Assembly (NCBI GenBank): GCA_013816245.1
Contig: JACDEU010000004.1
Location: forward strand, 1-64,000
DNA: 64,000 nucleotides
Source of the DNA: Actinomycetota bacterium
GTDB taxonomy: Bacteria > Actinomycetota > Thermoleophilia > Gaiellales > Gaiellaceae
Direction of reading: 5' to 3'
The position numbers and the translations under genes were made by a program. Shown piece after piece: positions 17,964 to 26,518 of the stretch (position 1 is the first letter of the stretch; every line of letters starts with the position of its first letter). Below the pieces are notes generated by a model that did not search any database, was not told the DNA's origin, and was given only the letters and a program-made list of their open reading frames with translations.

Positions 17964-19366
17964 CGCAGCCGCTCCGGAACCGTGTCGAAGCCGATCGCTA
18001 GCTCGAGTGCGTGGCCGGCGCGGAACAGCGTGTTCTCGGAGAACTGCGGTCCGATCAACTGGAGACCGACCGGGAGCCCTTCCGAAAGACCGCAGGGGAC
18101 CGACAGGCCGGGGAGCCCGGCCATGTTCGGGGGGATCGTCAGAACGTCGGCGAGATACATCGCCAGTGGGTTCTCCGACTTTTCCCCGAGCTTGAACGCG
18201 ACCATCGGCGAGGTCGGGCTGATCAGGACGTCGAAGCGCTCGAACGCAGCGTCGAACTCGCGTGCGATGACAGTGCGCACTTTCTGCGCCTGTCCGTAGT
18301 ACGCCTCGTAGTAGCCGGCGGACAGTGCATAGGTGCCGAGCATGATGCGCCGCTTCGGCTCGTCGCCGAAGCCGGCGTCACGCGTGCGCGCGACGAGCTC
18401 GTAGTAGTTGTCGGCCGGCACTCGAAGCCCGTAGCGCACACCGTCGTAGCGCGATAGATTCGAGGACGCTTCCGCGGGAGCGATCAGGTAGTAGCACGCC
18501 ATGCCGTATTCGACCGAGCGCGGCAGCTCGCACTCGCCGACGTCAGCGCCAAGGCTCGCGCAGAGATCGATCGCGCGACGTACGGCCGCGGCCACACCGG
18601 GCTCGATGCCTTCGGCCTCGTTCAGCTCCTTCGGCACGCCGACACGCAGGCCCTTCAGATCCTCGCCGTCCGGAAGCTCGACCGGAGGAACGTCGACGGT
18701 TGTGGAGTCGGAGTCGTCCCGGCCGCTGATGATCCCGTAGAGGAGCGCGTTGTCTCGCACGTTCTTCGTGACGGGCCCGACCTGGTCGAGGCTCGAAGCG
18801 AACGCGACGATGCCGTAACGCGACACTGTTCCGTACGTCGGACGCAGCCCGACGTTGCCGCAGAGCGCAGACGGCTGCTTGATCGACCCGCCCGTGTCGG
18901 AGCCGAGCGCCCACGGGGCAAGGCCCGCCGACACGGCCGCGGCCGAACCGCCGCCGGAGCCACCCGGCACGCGAGTGGGGTCCCACGGGTTCTTCGAAGG
19001 ACCGTACGCGGAGTTCTCGGTGGACGATCCCATCGCAAACTCGTCCGTGTTCGTCTTGCCGAGCAGCTGCAGGCCCGCGGCCTTGCAGCGCTCCGCGACC
19101 GTCGAGTCGAAGACGGGCACGTAGTTCTCGAGGATCTTCGAGCCTGCGGTGGTGCGCACACCCTTCGTGGAGATCACGTCCTTGAGCGCGATCGGCACGC
19201 CCTCGTTGTCGTCGGAGTCGACGAGTGTGAGGAAGCAGTGGAGCTCCTCGTTGCGGGCGTCGATCGCCTCGCGGTAGGCAGCCCGAAGCTCGGCGCCTGA
19301 AACGTCGCCTCGCTCCAGCAGCCCCTTGGCCTCCTCGGCCGTGAGTCTGAGCGTGTCGATCGTCAC
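17960..19366 (-). CDS. gatA: Asp-tRNA(Asn)/Glu-tRNA(Gln) amidotransferase subunit A
   Basis: A 468-residue amidase-signature enzyme that releases ammonia from glutamine for GatB. The Ser-cisSer-Lys triad is intact: Lys62 (PIALKDVIS), Ser137 ([11 protein letters not shown]) and Ser161 ([12 protein letters not shown]), with the same spacing as characterised GatA. It starts with GTG overlapping the gatC stop as GTGA. The N-terminal helical segment before the amidase core is shorter than in many GatA proteins. Confidence 0.97.
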   Translation of the reverse strand: MTIDTLRLTAEEAKGLLERGDVSGAELRAAYREAIDARNEELHCFLTLVDSDDNEGVPIALKDVISTKGVRTTAGSKILENYVPVFDSTVAERCKAAGLQLLGKTNTDEFAMGSSTENSAYGPSKNPWDPTRVPGGSGGGSAAAVSAGLAPWALGSDTGGSIKQPSALCGNVGLRPTYGTVSRYGIVAFASSLDQVGPVTKNVRDNALLYGIISGRDDSDSTTVDVPPVELPDGEDLKGLRVGVPKELNEAEGIEPGVAAAVRRAIDLCASLGADVGECELPRSVEYGMACYYLIAPAEASSNLSRYDGVRYGLRVPADNYYELVARTRDAGFGDEPKRRIMLGTYALSAGYYEAYYGQAQKVRTVIAREFDAAFERFDVLISPTSPMVAFKLGEKSENPLAMYLADVLTIPPNMAGLPGLSVPCGLSEGLPVGLQLIGPQFSENTLFRAGHALELAIGFDTVPERLR

Positions 19367-19668
19367 GCAGACGACTCCTCGGCTGCGCCGGTTGGCGGCA
19401 CACGGAAATAGTCGGCATCGCGTTCAGGCGCGTTGGCGAACACGTCGTCGAGCGAGAGCGACGGCCGCGGCTCGTCGGGCCTGAAGACGTTCACCACCGC
19501 GAGCGGATGAGAGGTCGGCGGCACGTCCGAGAGATCGAGCTCGGACACCTTGCCGACGGCGGCGAGGATGTCGTTCAGCTCGACGGTGAGCCGCGCAATC
19601 TCTTCCTCGCTCAGCTCGAGCTGGGCGAGCGCTGCGACATGGAGCACGTCTTCTCTGCTGATGGCCAC
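19363..19668 (-). CDS. gatC: Asp-tRNA(Asn)/Glu-tRNA(Gln) amidotransferase subunit C
   Basis: A 101-residue GatC that clamps GatA and GatB together. It shows the family pattern [20 protein letters not shown], then [20 protein letters not shown] and the C-terminal [12 protein letters not shown]. The likely start is GTG 19668. It is the first gene of gatC-gatA-small gene-gatB, downstream of the cold-shock gene terminator, so the operon should have its own promoter in the 15-base gap or inside the terminator region. Confidence 0.95.
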   Translation of the reverse strand: MAISREDVLHVAALAQLELSEEEIARLTVELNDILAAVGKVSELDLSDVPPTSHPLAVVNVFRPDEPRPSLSLDDVFANAPERDADYFRVPPTGAAEESSA

Positions 19669-19683
19669 GACCTGAATCCTTCC

Positions 19684-19711
19684 AAAGAAGAGGCCCCCTT
19701 TCGGGGGCCTC
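19684..19711 (-). terminator. Rho-independent terminator of the cold-shock gene
   Basis: On the minus strand a perfect 9-bp stem (GAGGCCCCC with GGGGGCCTC, 19690-19711) closes on a GAAA loop and is followed by TTCTTT. It sits 28 bases after the cold-shock stop codon and before gatC, so it should separate the two transcripts. Confidence 0.85.
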
Positions 19712-19738
19712 GTTATTCACTTGGTTCCGAAAGGAAAG

Positions 19739-19939
19739 CTAGACAGGCTGGACGTTCGCGGCCTGGGCGCCCTTGGGGCCCTGCACAACCTCGAACTCAA
19801 CTCGCTGACCTTCGGTCAGCGACTTGTAACCCTCCTGCGTGATGGCGGAGAAGTGGACGAAGACGTCCTCTCCACCCTCACGCTCGATGAATCCATAGCC
19901 CTTCTCGTTCGAAAACCACTTCACGGTGCCCTGAGCCAA
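19739..19939 (-). CDS. CspA-family cold-shock protein
   Basis: A 66-residue single-domain RNA-binding protein. The RNP1 and RNP2 motifs are visible as KGYGFI and DVFVHF within the five-strand OB fold, starting [20 protein letters not shown]. Cold-shock proteins melt RNA secondary structure. It is a single-gene transcript with a strong terminator and a 5' leader of up to about 75 bases towards folD. Confidence 0.97.
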   Translation of the reverse strand: MAQGTVKWFSNEKGYGFIEREGGEDVFVHFSAITQEGYKSLTEGQRVEFEVVQGPKGAQAANVQPV

Positions 19940-20014
19940 CGACTTCCTCCTTCAAAACATGCGACGGCCCGGGCACCGAGCCGCCACTACTGATACAGCG
20001 GGCCGGAGTTTAGC

Positions 20015-20869
20015 TCAGATGCGCGGGAACGCAAGCTTGCCGCGGCGGTACCGGGCGGCCCGCACTCCGTTGCCGAGCAAGGCGGCAATCGTCATCGGGC
20101 CGACGCCGCCCGGAACGGGCGTGAGGAATGCCGCGACATCGGCGACATCCGCCTCCACGTCTCCCATCACTCCGGAGTCCGTGCGAGTGATCCCCACGTC
20201 GACGACCGTCGCGCGCTGCTTGACCATGTCCGAGGTGATCACTCCGGGGAGGCCGACGGCGGCGACGAGGATGTCCGCATCGAGGGTGTGCCGAGCAAGA
20301 TCCTCCGTGCGGGAGTGGCAGATCGTCACCGTCGCGTTGGCCTGCAGAAGGAGCAGTGCCAGTGGCTTGCCGACGAGCGGGCTACGCCCGACCACCACCG
20401 CCCGTTGGCCGGCAATCGGGATGCGGTACTCGTCGAGCAGGTGCATCACGCCGAGCGGTGTCGCCGGGACGAGCGTTTGGCGGCCGAGGTAGAGCTGTCC
20501 TGCGCTGAACGGATGCAGCCCGTCGACGTCCTTCATCGGATCGATCGCCCGCATCACGCGCGCTTCGTCGATCTGCTCGGGCAGCGGCGTCTGGACGAGG
20601 ATCCCGTCCACCTCCTCGTCCTCGTTCAGCTGCTCGACGAGCTCGACCAGCTGGTCCTCCGGCGTAGTCGAGGGCAGGCGATGGTCGATCGCCGCGATTC
20701 CCACCTCCTCCGCCGCCTTGTGCTTGAGGCGGATGTAGATCTCCGACGCGGGATCATCGCCGACGAGCACGGTGGCAAGGCCGACGTGGCCGAGCTCCAC
20801 GATCTCGTTCTTCAGCTCGCCGCGCAGACGTGCCGCCAGGGCAGTGCCGTCCATCAAGGTTGCGTTCAT
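20015..20869 (-). CDS. folD: Bifunctional methylenetetrahydrofolate dehydrogenase/cyclohydrolase
   Basis: A 284-residue FolD interconverting methylene-, methenyl- and formyl-tetrahydrofolate. The catalytic YxxxK is in ASEIYIRLKHK (Tyr45, Lys49). DGILVQTPLP, the PMKDVDGLHPFSAG loop, VVGRSPLVGKPLALLLL and TPVPGGVGPMTIAALL are all present. ATG 20869 follows GGAAGGGG and matches where homology begins (MDGTALAARLRGELK). That ribosome binding site is buried in a long-range stem of the upstream leader. Confidence 0.96.
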   Translation of the reverse strand: MNATLMDGTALAARLRGELKNEIVELGHVGLATVLVGDDPASEIYIRLKHKAAEEVGIAAIDHRLPSTTPEDQLVELVEQLNEDEEVDGILVQTPLPEQIDEARVMRAIDPMKDVDGLHPFSAGQLYLGRQTLVPATPLGVMHLLDEYRIPIAGQRAVVVGRSPLVGKPLALLLLQANATVTICHSRTEDLARHTLDADILVAAVGLPGVITSDMVKQRATVVDVGITRTDSGVMGDVEADVADVAAFLTPVPGGVGPMTIAALLGNGVRAARYRRGKLAFPRI

Positions 20870-21035
20870 AATGCCCCTTCCAGTGATGCCGCCGAGTCTC
20901 TGGGTTCCGAGCGCCAAGCCAGAGGCCCCACTCGCTCGCAGCCAAGGCCGGTAAGCCTTGGTAAGAGCGAGTGGGGACTCTGGCGCAGCGTGATCGCGAG
21001 CCAGAGGCCGGCATGTATTGCTGGAAGGGGCACTA
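20870..21035 (-). promoter_or_regulatory. Structured leader of folD, candidate cis-regulatory RNA
   Basis: Nested inverted repeats fill the gap between the ferritin-like gene and folD. Outer arms TGCCCCTTCCAG (20872-20883) and CTGGAAGGGGCA (21021-21032) pair over 12 bp, extended by ATGCCG/CGGCAT (20886-20891, 21009-21014). A 19-bp stem with one mismatch (20919-20937 with 20965-20983) encloses CCAAGGC/GCCTTGG (20942-20948, 20955-20961). CTCTGGC at 20978-20984 can instead pair with GCCAGAG at 21000-21006, so two folds compete. The outer stem hides folD's GGAAGGGG. No known riboswitch class was matched. A transposable inverted-repeat element is the alternative. Confidence 0.6.
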
Positions 21036-21854
21036 CTACGGGATCAGGGTCAGTTCGACGCCGCTGACGTCGAGGCCCAGCGATTCCGCAAGATGGACAC
21101 CCAGCTCGAGATCCTCCCGAAGGCGGACAGCGTCGCGGGACTCCATTGCGCGGCCGATCCAGGCTCGCTCGCGCGGGCGCCACATTGCGTGCGCGGCGAA
21201 CTCGGGCAGCAACCTGTTCGCAGCGTCGACCAGCTTCTGGTTCATCTTCTTCGAGAGGTCCTGGAGCAGCACCCGCTCGTACGCCATGCCGGCACCGTGA
21301 TGGATGCCGTCGTCCGTGGCGAGGCGATTGCAGACGTCTTCGAGCACCGTTCCGCGCGCTGACCTGGCGATCATCCGAAAGCGCGAGATGATCAGCCGCT
21401 CATAGAAGACCTGCATCAGGAAGACCTTCTCTTCCAGCGTGTCGGCCTCGAGCGTCAGGTGAGCAAGGTTGTCGAGGTGAGGATCGCGCTCGGCTGTGCC
21501 TCCGGCTTCCGTGACCAGCTTGAGCCATGCCTCGGTGTGACGCGACTCGTCTTGCACCATCGTCGAGTAGTAGAGCTTCGCCTCGACGTCGGGCGCAATG
21601 TTGAGGAGCTGTGACGCCATGTCGCAGGCCAACATGTCCGCCTGCAACTGCTGCGTCAGCACCGACCGCCACATGTCCTTGCGCCGTGCGCGGCTTTGCG
21701 GCGAGCCCTTGCCCTCCGGAATCGGAGGAAGCTCGCCCCAGGGTAGATCTCGGACCTGCCACTCCTGGCGCTTCGCAAGCTCGTAGAAGCGAAGCACGGC
21801 GGCGTACGCCTCGCGGCAGTCGGTGGTGATCTCGATCAGCTGATCCGTGGCCAT
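21036..21854 (-). CDS. Ferritin-like diiron protein
   Basis: A 272-residue, mostly helical protein of the ferritin/ribonucleotide-reductase R2-like superfamily. Candidate metal-binding helices are QLQADMLACDMASQL, MVQDESRHTEAWLKL, FYERLIISRF and LATDDGIHHGAG, giving an E/H-rich four-helix site. The function is unknown: an oxygenase, oxidase or R2lox-like role is possible. It lies upstream of folD on the same strand, separated by the structured leader, and its ATG is divergent from the HMG-CoA reductase gene. Confidence 0.75.
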   Translation of the reverse strand: MATDQLIEITTDCREAYAAVLRFYELAKRQEWQVRDLPWGELPPIPEGKGSPQSRARRKDMWRSVLTQQLQADMLACDMASQLLNIAPDVEAKLYYSTMVQDESRHTEAWLKLVTEAGGTAERDPHLDNLAHLTLEADTLEEKVFLMQVFYERLIISRFRMIARSARGTVLEDVCNRLATDDGIHHGAGMAYERVLLQDLSKKMNQKLVDAANRLLPEFAAHAMWRPRERAWIGRAMESRDAVRLREDLELGVHLAESLGLDVSGVELTLIP

Positions 21855-21901
21855 GTGGGAGATTATGCGGGTCCGGCGCCGCGTAAGCTCTGGAGGTGGA
21901 A

Positions 21902-23134
21902 ATGAAGCGGTGGCCTCGGAAGAACGATCCGGAGTCGATCAGCGCGCGCCAGAAAGCACTTGGCCTGAGCGACGGCGTGACGAAGATCGATCTCTCACCG
22001 TTCGTCGCGGCACAGGAGATGCTGACCGGAGCCGCGGTCATCCCGGTGTCGGTGGTCGGGCCGTTGCAAGTCGAGCTCGGCGAATACGAGCTCGAAGAGC
22101 CCTTCGGCCGTGTCTCCGAGACCGGTCGTGCCACCGACGAGGTGTTCGTGCCGCTCGCGCACACGGAAGGCGGTCTGTCCGCATCGCTGTATCGCGGGGC
22201 GCGGGCCGCGGCCGAGTCCGGCGGCTTCCGAACGTACGTGCTCCAGGACCGAATTACTAGAGCATCTTGCTTCGTCTGCAAGTCGACGGAGGAGGCGGTT
22301 CAGCTTGCGCGGTTCCTCGACGCTCACGTCGCCGAGATGAGGCGCTGGCTGTCGGAGCGCCAGGAGGCCACGATCTCGAGATACGCAAAGCTGCGCGAGG
22401 TCGAGACGCACGTCATCGGCCCGATGTGTCACGTCATGTGGGCGTTCACGACCGGCGATGCCTGCGGCCCGAACATGATCACGCGTAATGCGTACGCACT
22501 GAACATGGCATACGTCATGGAGCAAGCGCCGGTAAAGCCCGAGCGCGCAATCCTCGAAGCGAACATGGGCGGCGACAAGAAGCCATCCCACCGCTACTTC
22601 GAGCGCGGCGGGCACGGCAAGACCGTCCTCGCCGAAGCGGTGCTCACCGAGGAGGCGGTGCGACGCGTGCTGCGGACGACGGTCGACGACCTCCTCGACC
22701 TTTCCTACGTCGGCACGCACGGCGCCGTCGCGTCGGGCATGCAGTCGGTCGCGTTCACACCGGCGTCGGCAATCGCCGCGATCTTCGCCGCGACGGGTCA
22801 GGACCTCGGGATGGTCGGGACCAGCTCGATGGCGCACGGCACCGGGCGACGGGTCGACGGTGGCATCAACTGCGCGATTCGCCTGCCGGGACTCGAGGTC
22901 GGGACGGTCGGGGGCGGAACGGTCTTCCCGTACGCACGCACCTGGCTGCAGCTGATGGACTGCGCGGGAGTAGGCAAGGTCTACCGCTTTGCGCAGATCG
23001 TGGCCGCAGCGACGCTCGCCCTCGAGATCTCGGCGAGCGCGGCGATGGCGACCGCCGGCTCGGAGAACTTCTTCCGCGCGCACCACGAGCTCGGCGGAAA
23101 CCGCGAAAAGTCCGGCCCGCTTCGCGAGCCATGA
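21902..23134 (+). CDS. Hydroxymethylglutaryl-CoA reductase
   Basis: A roughly 410-residue HMG-CoA reductase making mevalonate from HMG-CoA. Catalytic features are visible: the Glu of AHTEGGLSASLY, the Lys of MGGDKKPSHR, the Asp of ATGQDLGMVGTSS and the C-terminal His of AHHELGGNR, plus AVIPVSVVGPLQVEL, TTGDACGPNMITRNAY and GTVGGGTVFPYA. ATG 21902 has GGAGG five bases upstream and is preferred over GTG 21896. No other mevalonate gene is nearby. Most actinobacteria use the MEP pathway, so this may serve a special isoprenoid or be acquired. Confidence 0.9.
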   Translation: MKRWPRKNDPESISARQKALGLSDGVTKIDLSPFVAAQEMLTGAAVIPVSVVGPLQVELGEYELEEPFGRVSETGRATDEVFVPLAHTEGGLSASLYRGARAAAESGGFRTYVLQDRITRASCFVCKSTEEAVQLARFLDAHVAEMRRWLSERQEATISRYAKLREVETHVIGPMCHVMWAFTTGDACGPNMITRNAYALNMAYVMEQAPVKPERAILEANMGGDKKPSHRYFERGGHGKTVLAEAVLTEEAVRRVLRTTVDDLLDLSYVGTHGAVASGMQSVAFTPASAIAAIFAATGQDLGMVGTSSMAHGTGRRVDGGINCAIRLPGLEVGTVGGGTVFPYARTWLQLMDCAGVGKVYRFAQIVAAATLALEISASAAMATAGSENFFRAHHELGGNREKSGPLREP

Positions 23135-23174
23135 TGACTTTTCGCGGAAGGTGTCGAGTCGTTGCGTATGAGGC

Positions 23175-23199
23175 CCACCGCCGGCAAAGCCGGCAGTGG
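23175..23199. terminator. Hairpin between convergent genes, possible bidirectional terminator
   Basis: CCACCGCCGGC and GCCGGCAGTGG pair over 11 positions with one imperfect pair around an AAA loop, in the 74-base gap between the ends of the HMG-CoA reductase and FAD oxidoreductase genes. No T-run follows on either strand. Confidence 0.5.
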
Positions 23200-23208
23200 C
23201 GGCGGCTC

Positions 23209-24609
23209 TCAGCGCGTGCCGATTTCCATTCCGAACAATCGGGGTAGTGCGGCCCCGACACGGGCCGGGAACGGGGCTCGGCGGTTTTCTTCGTCCGCCC
23301 GCTCGCAGGCGAGGATGGCGGAGCGCACGAGCGCGCCGCCGAGATGCTTGAGCGGCTCCGGAGGGAGCGACGGCACCTGTCGCGAGGCGAGCGGCAGCGC
23401 GGTCCACTCATCCTCGAGACGCAACACGAGCGACGCGAGGATCTGACCGCCGAGCCACGTCGGTCCGACGCCGTGACCGGAATACCCGAGGCCGTAGTGA
23501 ATGCGCTTGCCGCTCACGGTCCCGAAGAAGGGCAGGTGGTCGGCAGAAACGTCGATCGGTCCGCCCCACGCGCGCTCGATTGGCGCCTCCGCAAGGCCCG
23601 GCAGTAGGCGGCGTAGGCCGTGCTCGGCCCGCGCGGCGGTCGGTGTGTCTCCGGTGAAGCGTCCGTCGAGGCGGCCGCGAAAGCCGATCGGGCCCGAGCC
23701 GCTTCCCATTAGCACGCGCCCGTCGTTCGTCGTGCGGAAGTAGTGCAGGAACATCCGTGCGTCGAGGACGGCCTCGCCGCCTGTCCATCCGATCTCTTCG
23801 AGTAGCTCGGGGACGGGCTCGGTGAGCACGACGTACGAGCCGAAGTTCGTCACGTGGCGTGCGACAGGACGCCAACCGGTCGCTGCCGCGTTGATCGCGA
23901 CGACCACCTCCCGCGCGCGCACGCTTCCGCTCGGAGTCCCGACTTCGCCGTCGCGAATGCTTGTCGCCGGCGAGTGCTCGTGCAGCTCGACTCCCGCGTC
24001 CGAGACGCCATGCCGCAATGCGCGGACGAGCCGTGCCGGTTGCACGGTCGCCCCGTCCTTGAAATACACCCCCGTCCTGAACACCGGCGAATGGATTCGC
24101 CCGGCGACCTGGTCAGCGTCGAGCGGAACTGCTTGCTCGGCAGCACCCACAGCTGCGGCCGCGGCGACGGCGCGCTCGACCGCCGCGTCCTGTCCCGGGG
24201 TGGTCGAGACCATCAGCATTCCCGACTCGCGCAACCACACGTCCTCCCCGCGCGCTTCGGAGAACGAGCGCACAGCCGGGACGATCCGCTCCGCCGCGCG
24301 TGCGAGCAGAAGGGCGCGTTCCTGCCCCAGTTGCGGCACGAGATCGCCGAGCGCCGCCCAGTAGCCGTGCAGAAAGCCGCCGTTTCTCCCACTCGGGCCG
24401 GCGCCGCACACCTCGGCTTCAAGCAGGACGATGCGGAGCGTTGGCTCGCGCTCCTTCAGTGCAAGCGCAGTCCAGAGACCCGTGTAACCACCGCCGACGA
24501 TGCAGACGTCGGCTACGACCTCTCCTTCGAAACGTGGGGACGGTTCCTCGGGGCCGGCCTCGTCCAGCCACCACGGTGGGAAACGCGGCGCGACGGATGG
24601 ACCGGTCAA
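23209..24609 (-). CDS. FAD-dependent amine/amino-acid oxidoreductase (PuuB-like)
   Basis: About 466 residues of the DAO/glycine-oxidase superfamily, closest in layout to gamma-glutamylputrescine oxidase. The N-terminal WW motif (FPPWWLDEA) is followed by the FAD site VCIVGGGYTGLWTALALKE, then the flavin loop CGAGPSGRNGGFLHGY and, near the C-terminus, YGLGYSGHGVGPTWLGGQ. The start is TTG 24609, overlapping the permease stop as TTGA. As last gene of the leftward polyamine operon it probably oxidises an imported amine or its derivative to an aldehyde. The exact substrate is unknown. Confidence 0.88.
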   Translation of the reverse strand: MTGPSVAPRFPPWWLDEAGPEEPSPRFEGEVVADVCIVGGGYTGLWTALALKEREPTLRIVLLEAEVCGAGPSGRNGGFLHGYWAALGDLVPQLGQERALLLARAAERIVPAVRSFSEARGEDVWLRESGMLMVSTTPGQDAAVERAVAAAAAVGAAEQAVPLDADQVAGRIHSPVFRTGVYFKDGATVQPARLVRALRHGVSDAGVELHEHSPATSIRDGEVGTPSGSVRAREVVVAINAAATGWRPVARHVTNFGSYVVLTEPVPELLEEIGWTGGEAVLDARMFLHYFRTTNDGRVLMGSGSGPIGFRGRLDGRFTGDTPTAARAEHGLRRLLPGLAEAPIERAWGGPIDVSADHLPFFGTVSGKRIHYGLGYSGHGVGPTWLGGQILASLVLRLEDEWTALPLASRQVPSLPPEPLKHLGGALVRSAILACERADEENRRAPFPARVGAALPRLFGMEIGTR

Positions 24610-25463
24610 TCGGCTGCTGCGGCAAACCGCTCGCGCCGCATCTGCACGAGCACGTTCGCGACCATCCCGATCACCGCCACGCTGAAGATGACCGTTCCGA
24701 TCACGTTGACCTGTGGCGGCGCGCCGACACGGGCGGCGCCCCACACGAACAACGGGAAGGTGGTCCTCGGGCCGGCGTTGAAATACGTGACGACGAAATC
24801 GTCGATCGAGATCGCGAAGCAGAGGAGCAGCGCGGCCAGGAGGGCCGGAGCGATCAACGGCAGAGTCACCCTGCGGAAGGTCGCCCACTCGTTGGCGCCG
24901 AGGTCCATCGCCGCCTCCTCCAGGTGTCGGTCGAAGCCGATCAACCTCGCTTTCACCGTCACGACCGCGAAGCTGATGCAGAACATGACGTGGGCAATCA
25001 GGATCGTCCAGAAGCCGAAGACGATCGTGAGATTCAAGAAGAGGGTGAGGAGCGACGCTCCGAGCACGATCTCCGGTGTCGAGAGCGGCAGGAAGATCAG
25101 GAAATTCGTGACGCCGCGACCACGGAACCCGTAGCGCACGAGCGCGAGTGCGATCAGCGTTCCGAGCGCCGTCGCGATCAGGCTCGCGATCAGCGCGATC
25201 TCGAGGGAGAGGACCATCGCGCTTCGCAGCCCCGGCACGCCGTCCCAGTTCTTCCAGTTGTCGAGGGTGAAGCCGGACCACACGTAGTTGAAGCGGCCCT
25301 TCGGATCGTTGAACGAGAACGCGATCACGATGCCGATCGGCAGCATCAGGTAGATGAACGCGAGCAGCGCGTAGACCGTCAGCACGTGGTGCTTAACGAA
25401 TTCCCACGCCGAGCTCAGGGCATTCGAGTGCAGGCGTTGCTCGGCTGCGGCGGCTGTGCTCAT
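24606..25463 (-). CDS. potC: Polyamine ABC transporter permease (PotC-like), copy 1
   Basis: A 285-residue inner-membrane permease with about six transmembrane segments and the EAA loop EEAAMDLGANEWATFRRVTL, which docks the ATPase. The order of genes (regulator, aminotransferase, ATPase, binding protein, two permeases) marks it as the second permease of a PotABCD-type importer. Its ATG lies inside a perfect 10-bp hairpin (25461-25483), and the only ribosome-binding-like GGAG crosses the loop, so translation may be controlled or weak. Confidence 0.93.
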   Translation of the reverse strand: MSTAAAAEQRLHSNALSSAWEFVKHHVLTVYALLAFIYLMLPIGIVIAFSFNDPKGRFNYVWSGFTLDNWKNWDGVPGLRSAMVLSLEIALIASLIATALGTLIALALVRYGFRGRGVTNFLIFLPLSTPEIVLGASLLTLFLNLTIVFGFWTILIAHVMFCISFAVVTVKARLIGFDRHLEEAAMDLGANEWATFRRVTLPLIAPALLAALLLCFAISIDDFVVTYFNAGPRTTFPLFVWGAARVGAPPQVNVIGTVIFSVAVIGMVANVLVQMRRERFAAAAD

Positions 25464-25622
25464 CGGCCGGTCTCCGGCCGATGAGCGGTGGAAGGGGCCA
25501 ACGGGGAAACCGGGAGGTTTCCCCTCTCGTTCTCCTCAGCCCACGCGGCGATCCGAGCGGCGCGGGGGTTGAGGCGATCCCTAAAGAAGAGAGCTCGTGA
25601 GGGAAACCTGGTTTCCCTCACG
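25461..25622. repeat. Cluster of three perfect hairpins between potB and potC
   Basis: CATCGGCCGG/CCGGCCGATG (25461-25483, 3-base loop) includes the potC start codon. GGGGAAACC/GGTTTCCCC (25503-25524, 4-base loop) and CGTGAGGGAAACC/GGTTTCCCTCACG (25596-25622, 1-base spacer) share the core GGGAAACC. They fill a 184-base gap in an otherwise tightly overlapping operon. They could be a REP-type insertion, an RNA-processing or stabilising site, or a differential-expression device. Confidence 0.65.
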
Positions 25623-25647
25623 GGAGCCAGCTGAAAGCGAGCGACCG

Positions 25648-26505
25648 TCATCCCGTGAGCTTCTCCGTGCCGACTGCACGTGCGTAGAGGGCGACCATGA
25701 TCAGGATGGCTGCCATGAGGACGAACGACATCGAGGCCGCTGCGGGATAGTCGGTCAGCTCGAGAAACTTCGACTGGATCACGTTGCCGATCATGTGGTT
25801 CTTCGGCGCGCCGAGAAGCTGTGCGTTGATGAAGTCGCCTGCGGCAGGAATGAACGTCAGCAGTGTGCCGGCGACGACTCCGGGCAGGGAGAGCGGCAGC
25901 GTGATGCGCAGGAAGGCCTTCCACTTGCTCGCGTAGAGATCCTGCGCGGCCTCGATCAGACGCCCGTCGATCTGCTCGAGCGACACGTACAGGGGCAGCG
26001 CCATGAACGGGAAGAAGTTGTAGGTGATGCCGGCGACCACTGCCGTCGAGGTCGCGAGCAGGCGACCGTCGTGGCCGAGGATTCCGACGTCGCGGAGGAC
26101 GCTGACGACGGGCCCCTGATCAGCGAGGATCGTTTCCCACGCGAGCGTGCGGATCAGATACGTGACGAAGAACGGTGCGACGATGAAGAGCAGCAGCAGG
26201 TTCTTCCAGCGGCCGCCGCGGAACGCGATCCAGTACGCGAGCGGGTAGCTGAACACCAGCGCCAGGATCGTTGCGATCCCGGCATATTCGAGCGAACGGA
26301 TGAAGTGACCGCGGTAGTTCTTGATCGCGTCCCAGTAGTTCCCCCACGCCCAGGTGAACGAGTAGCCGACGTCGAAGTTGCCCGATTCGAGCGACTGGTA
26401 GGCGAGGAAGCCGAGCGGGACGACAAAGAAGAGCGCGAGGTACAACAGCCCCGGCCCGAGCAGGAGGTACGGCGTGAGATTTCTGTGACGGTGCAGGAAT
26501 CCCAC
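25648..26505 (-). CDS. potB: Polyamine ABC transporter permease (PotB-like), copy 1
   Basis: A 285-residue permease with six predicted transmembrane helices. It has the PotB-type opening YLLLGPGLLYLALFFVVPLG and the EAA loop EAAQDLYASKWKAFLRITLP. It lies 13 bases after the substrate-binding protein gene and is part of the leftward importer operon. Confidence 0.93.
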   Translation of the reverse strand: MGFLHRHRNLTPYLLLGPGLLYLALFFVVPLGFLAYQSLESGNFDVGYSFTWAWGNYWDAIKNYRGHFIRSLEYAGIATILALVFSYPLAYWIAFRGGRWKNLLLLFIVAPFFVTYLIRTLAWETILADQGPVVSVLRDVGILGHDGRLLATSTAVVAGITYNFFPFMALPLYVSLEQIDGRLIEAAQDLYASKWKAFLRITLPLSLPGVVAGTLLTFIPAAGDFINAQLLGAPKNHMIGNVIQSKFLELTDYPAAASMSFVLMAAILIMVALYARAVGTEKLTG

Positions 26506-26518
26506 GCCGTTTGCCTCT

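Noticed and set aside
20870-21035. Known tetrahydrofolate or SAM riboswitch before folD
   Set aside because: Conserved core sequences of these classes were not found, so only a generic structured leader is claimed.
24300-25484. Long hydrophilic plus-strand frame opposite the permease and oxidoreductase genes
   Set aside because: Shadow of high-GC codons; the minus strand holds recognisable ABC permease and FAD enzyme sequences.
25460-25924. 154-codon minus-strand frame spanning the potB-potC gap
   Set aside because: It runs through all three hairpins and out of frame with potB; the composition is shadow-like, so the gap is treated as non-coding.
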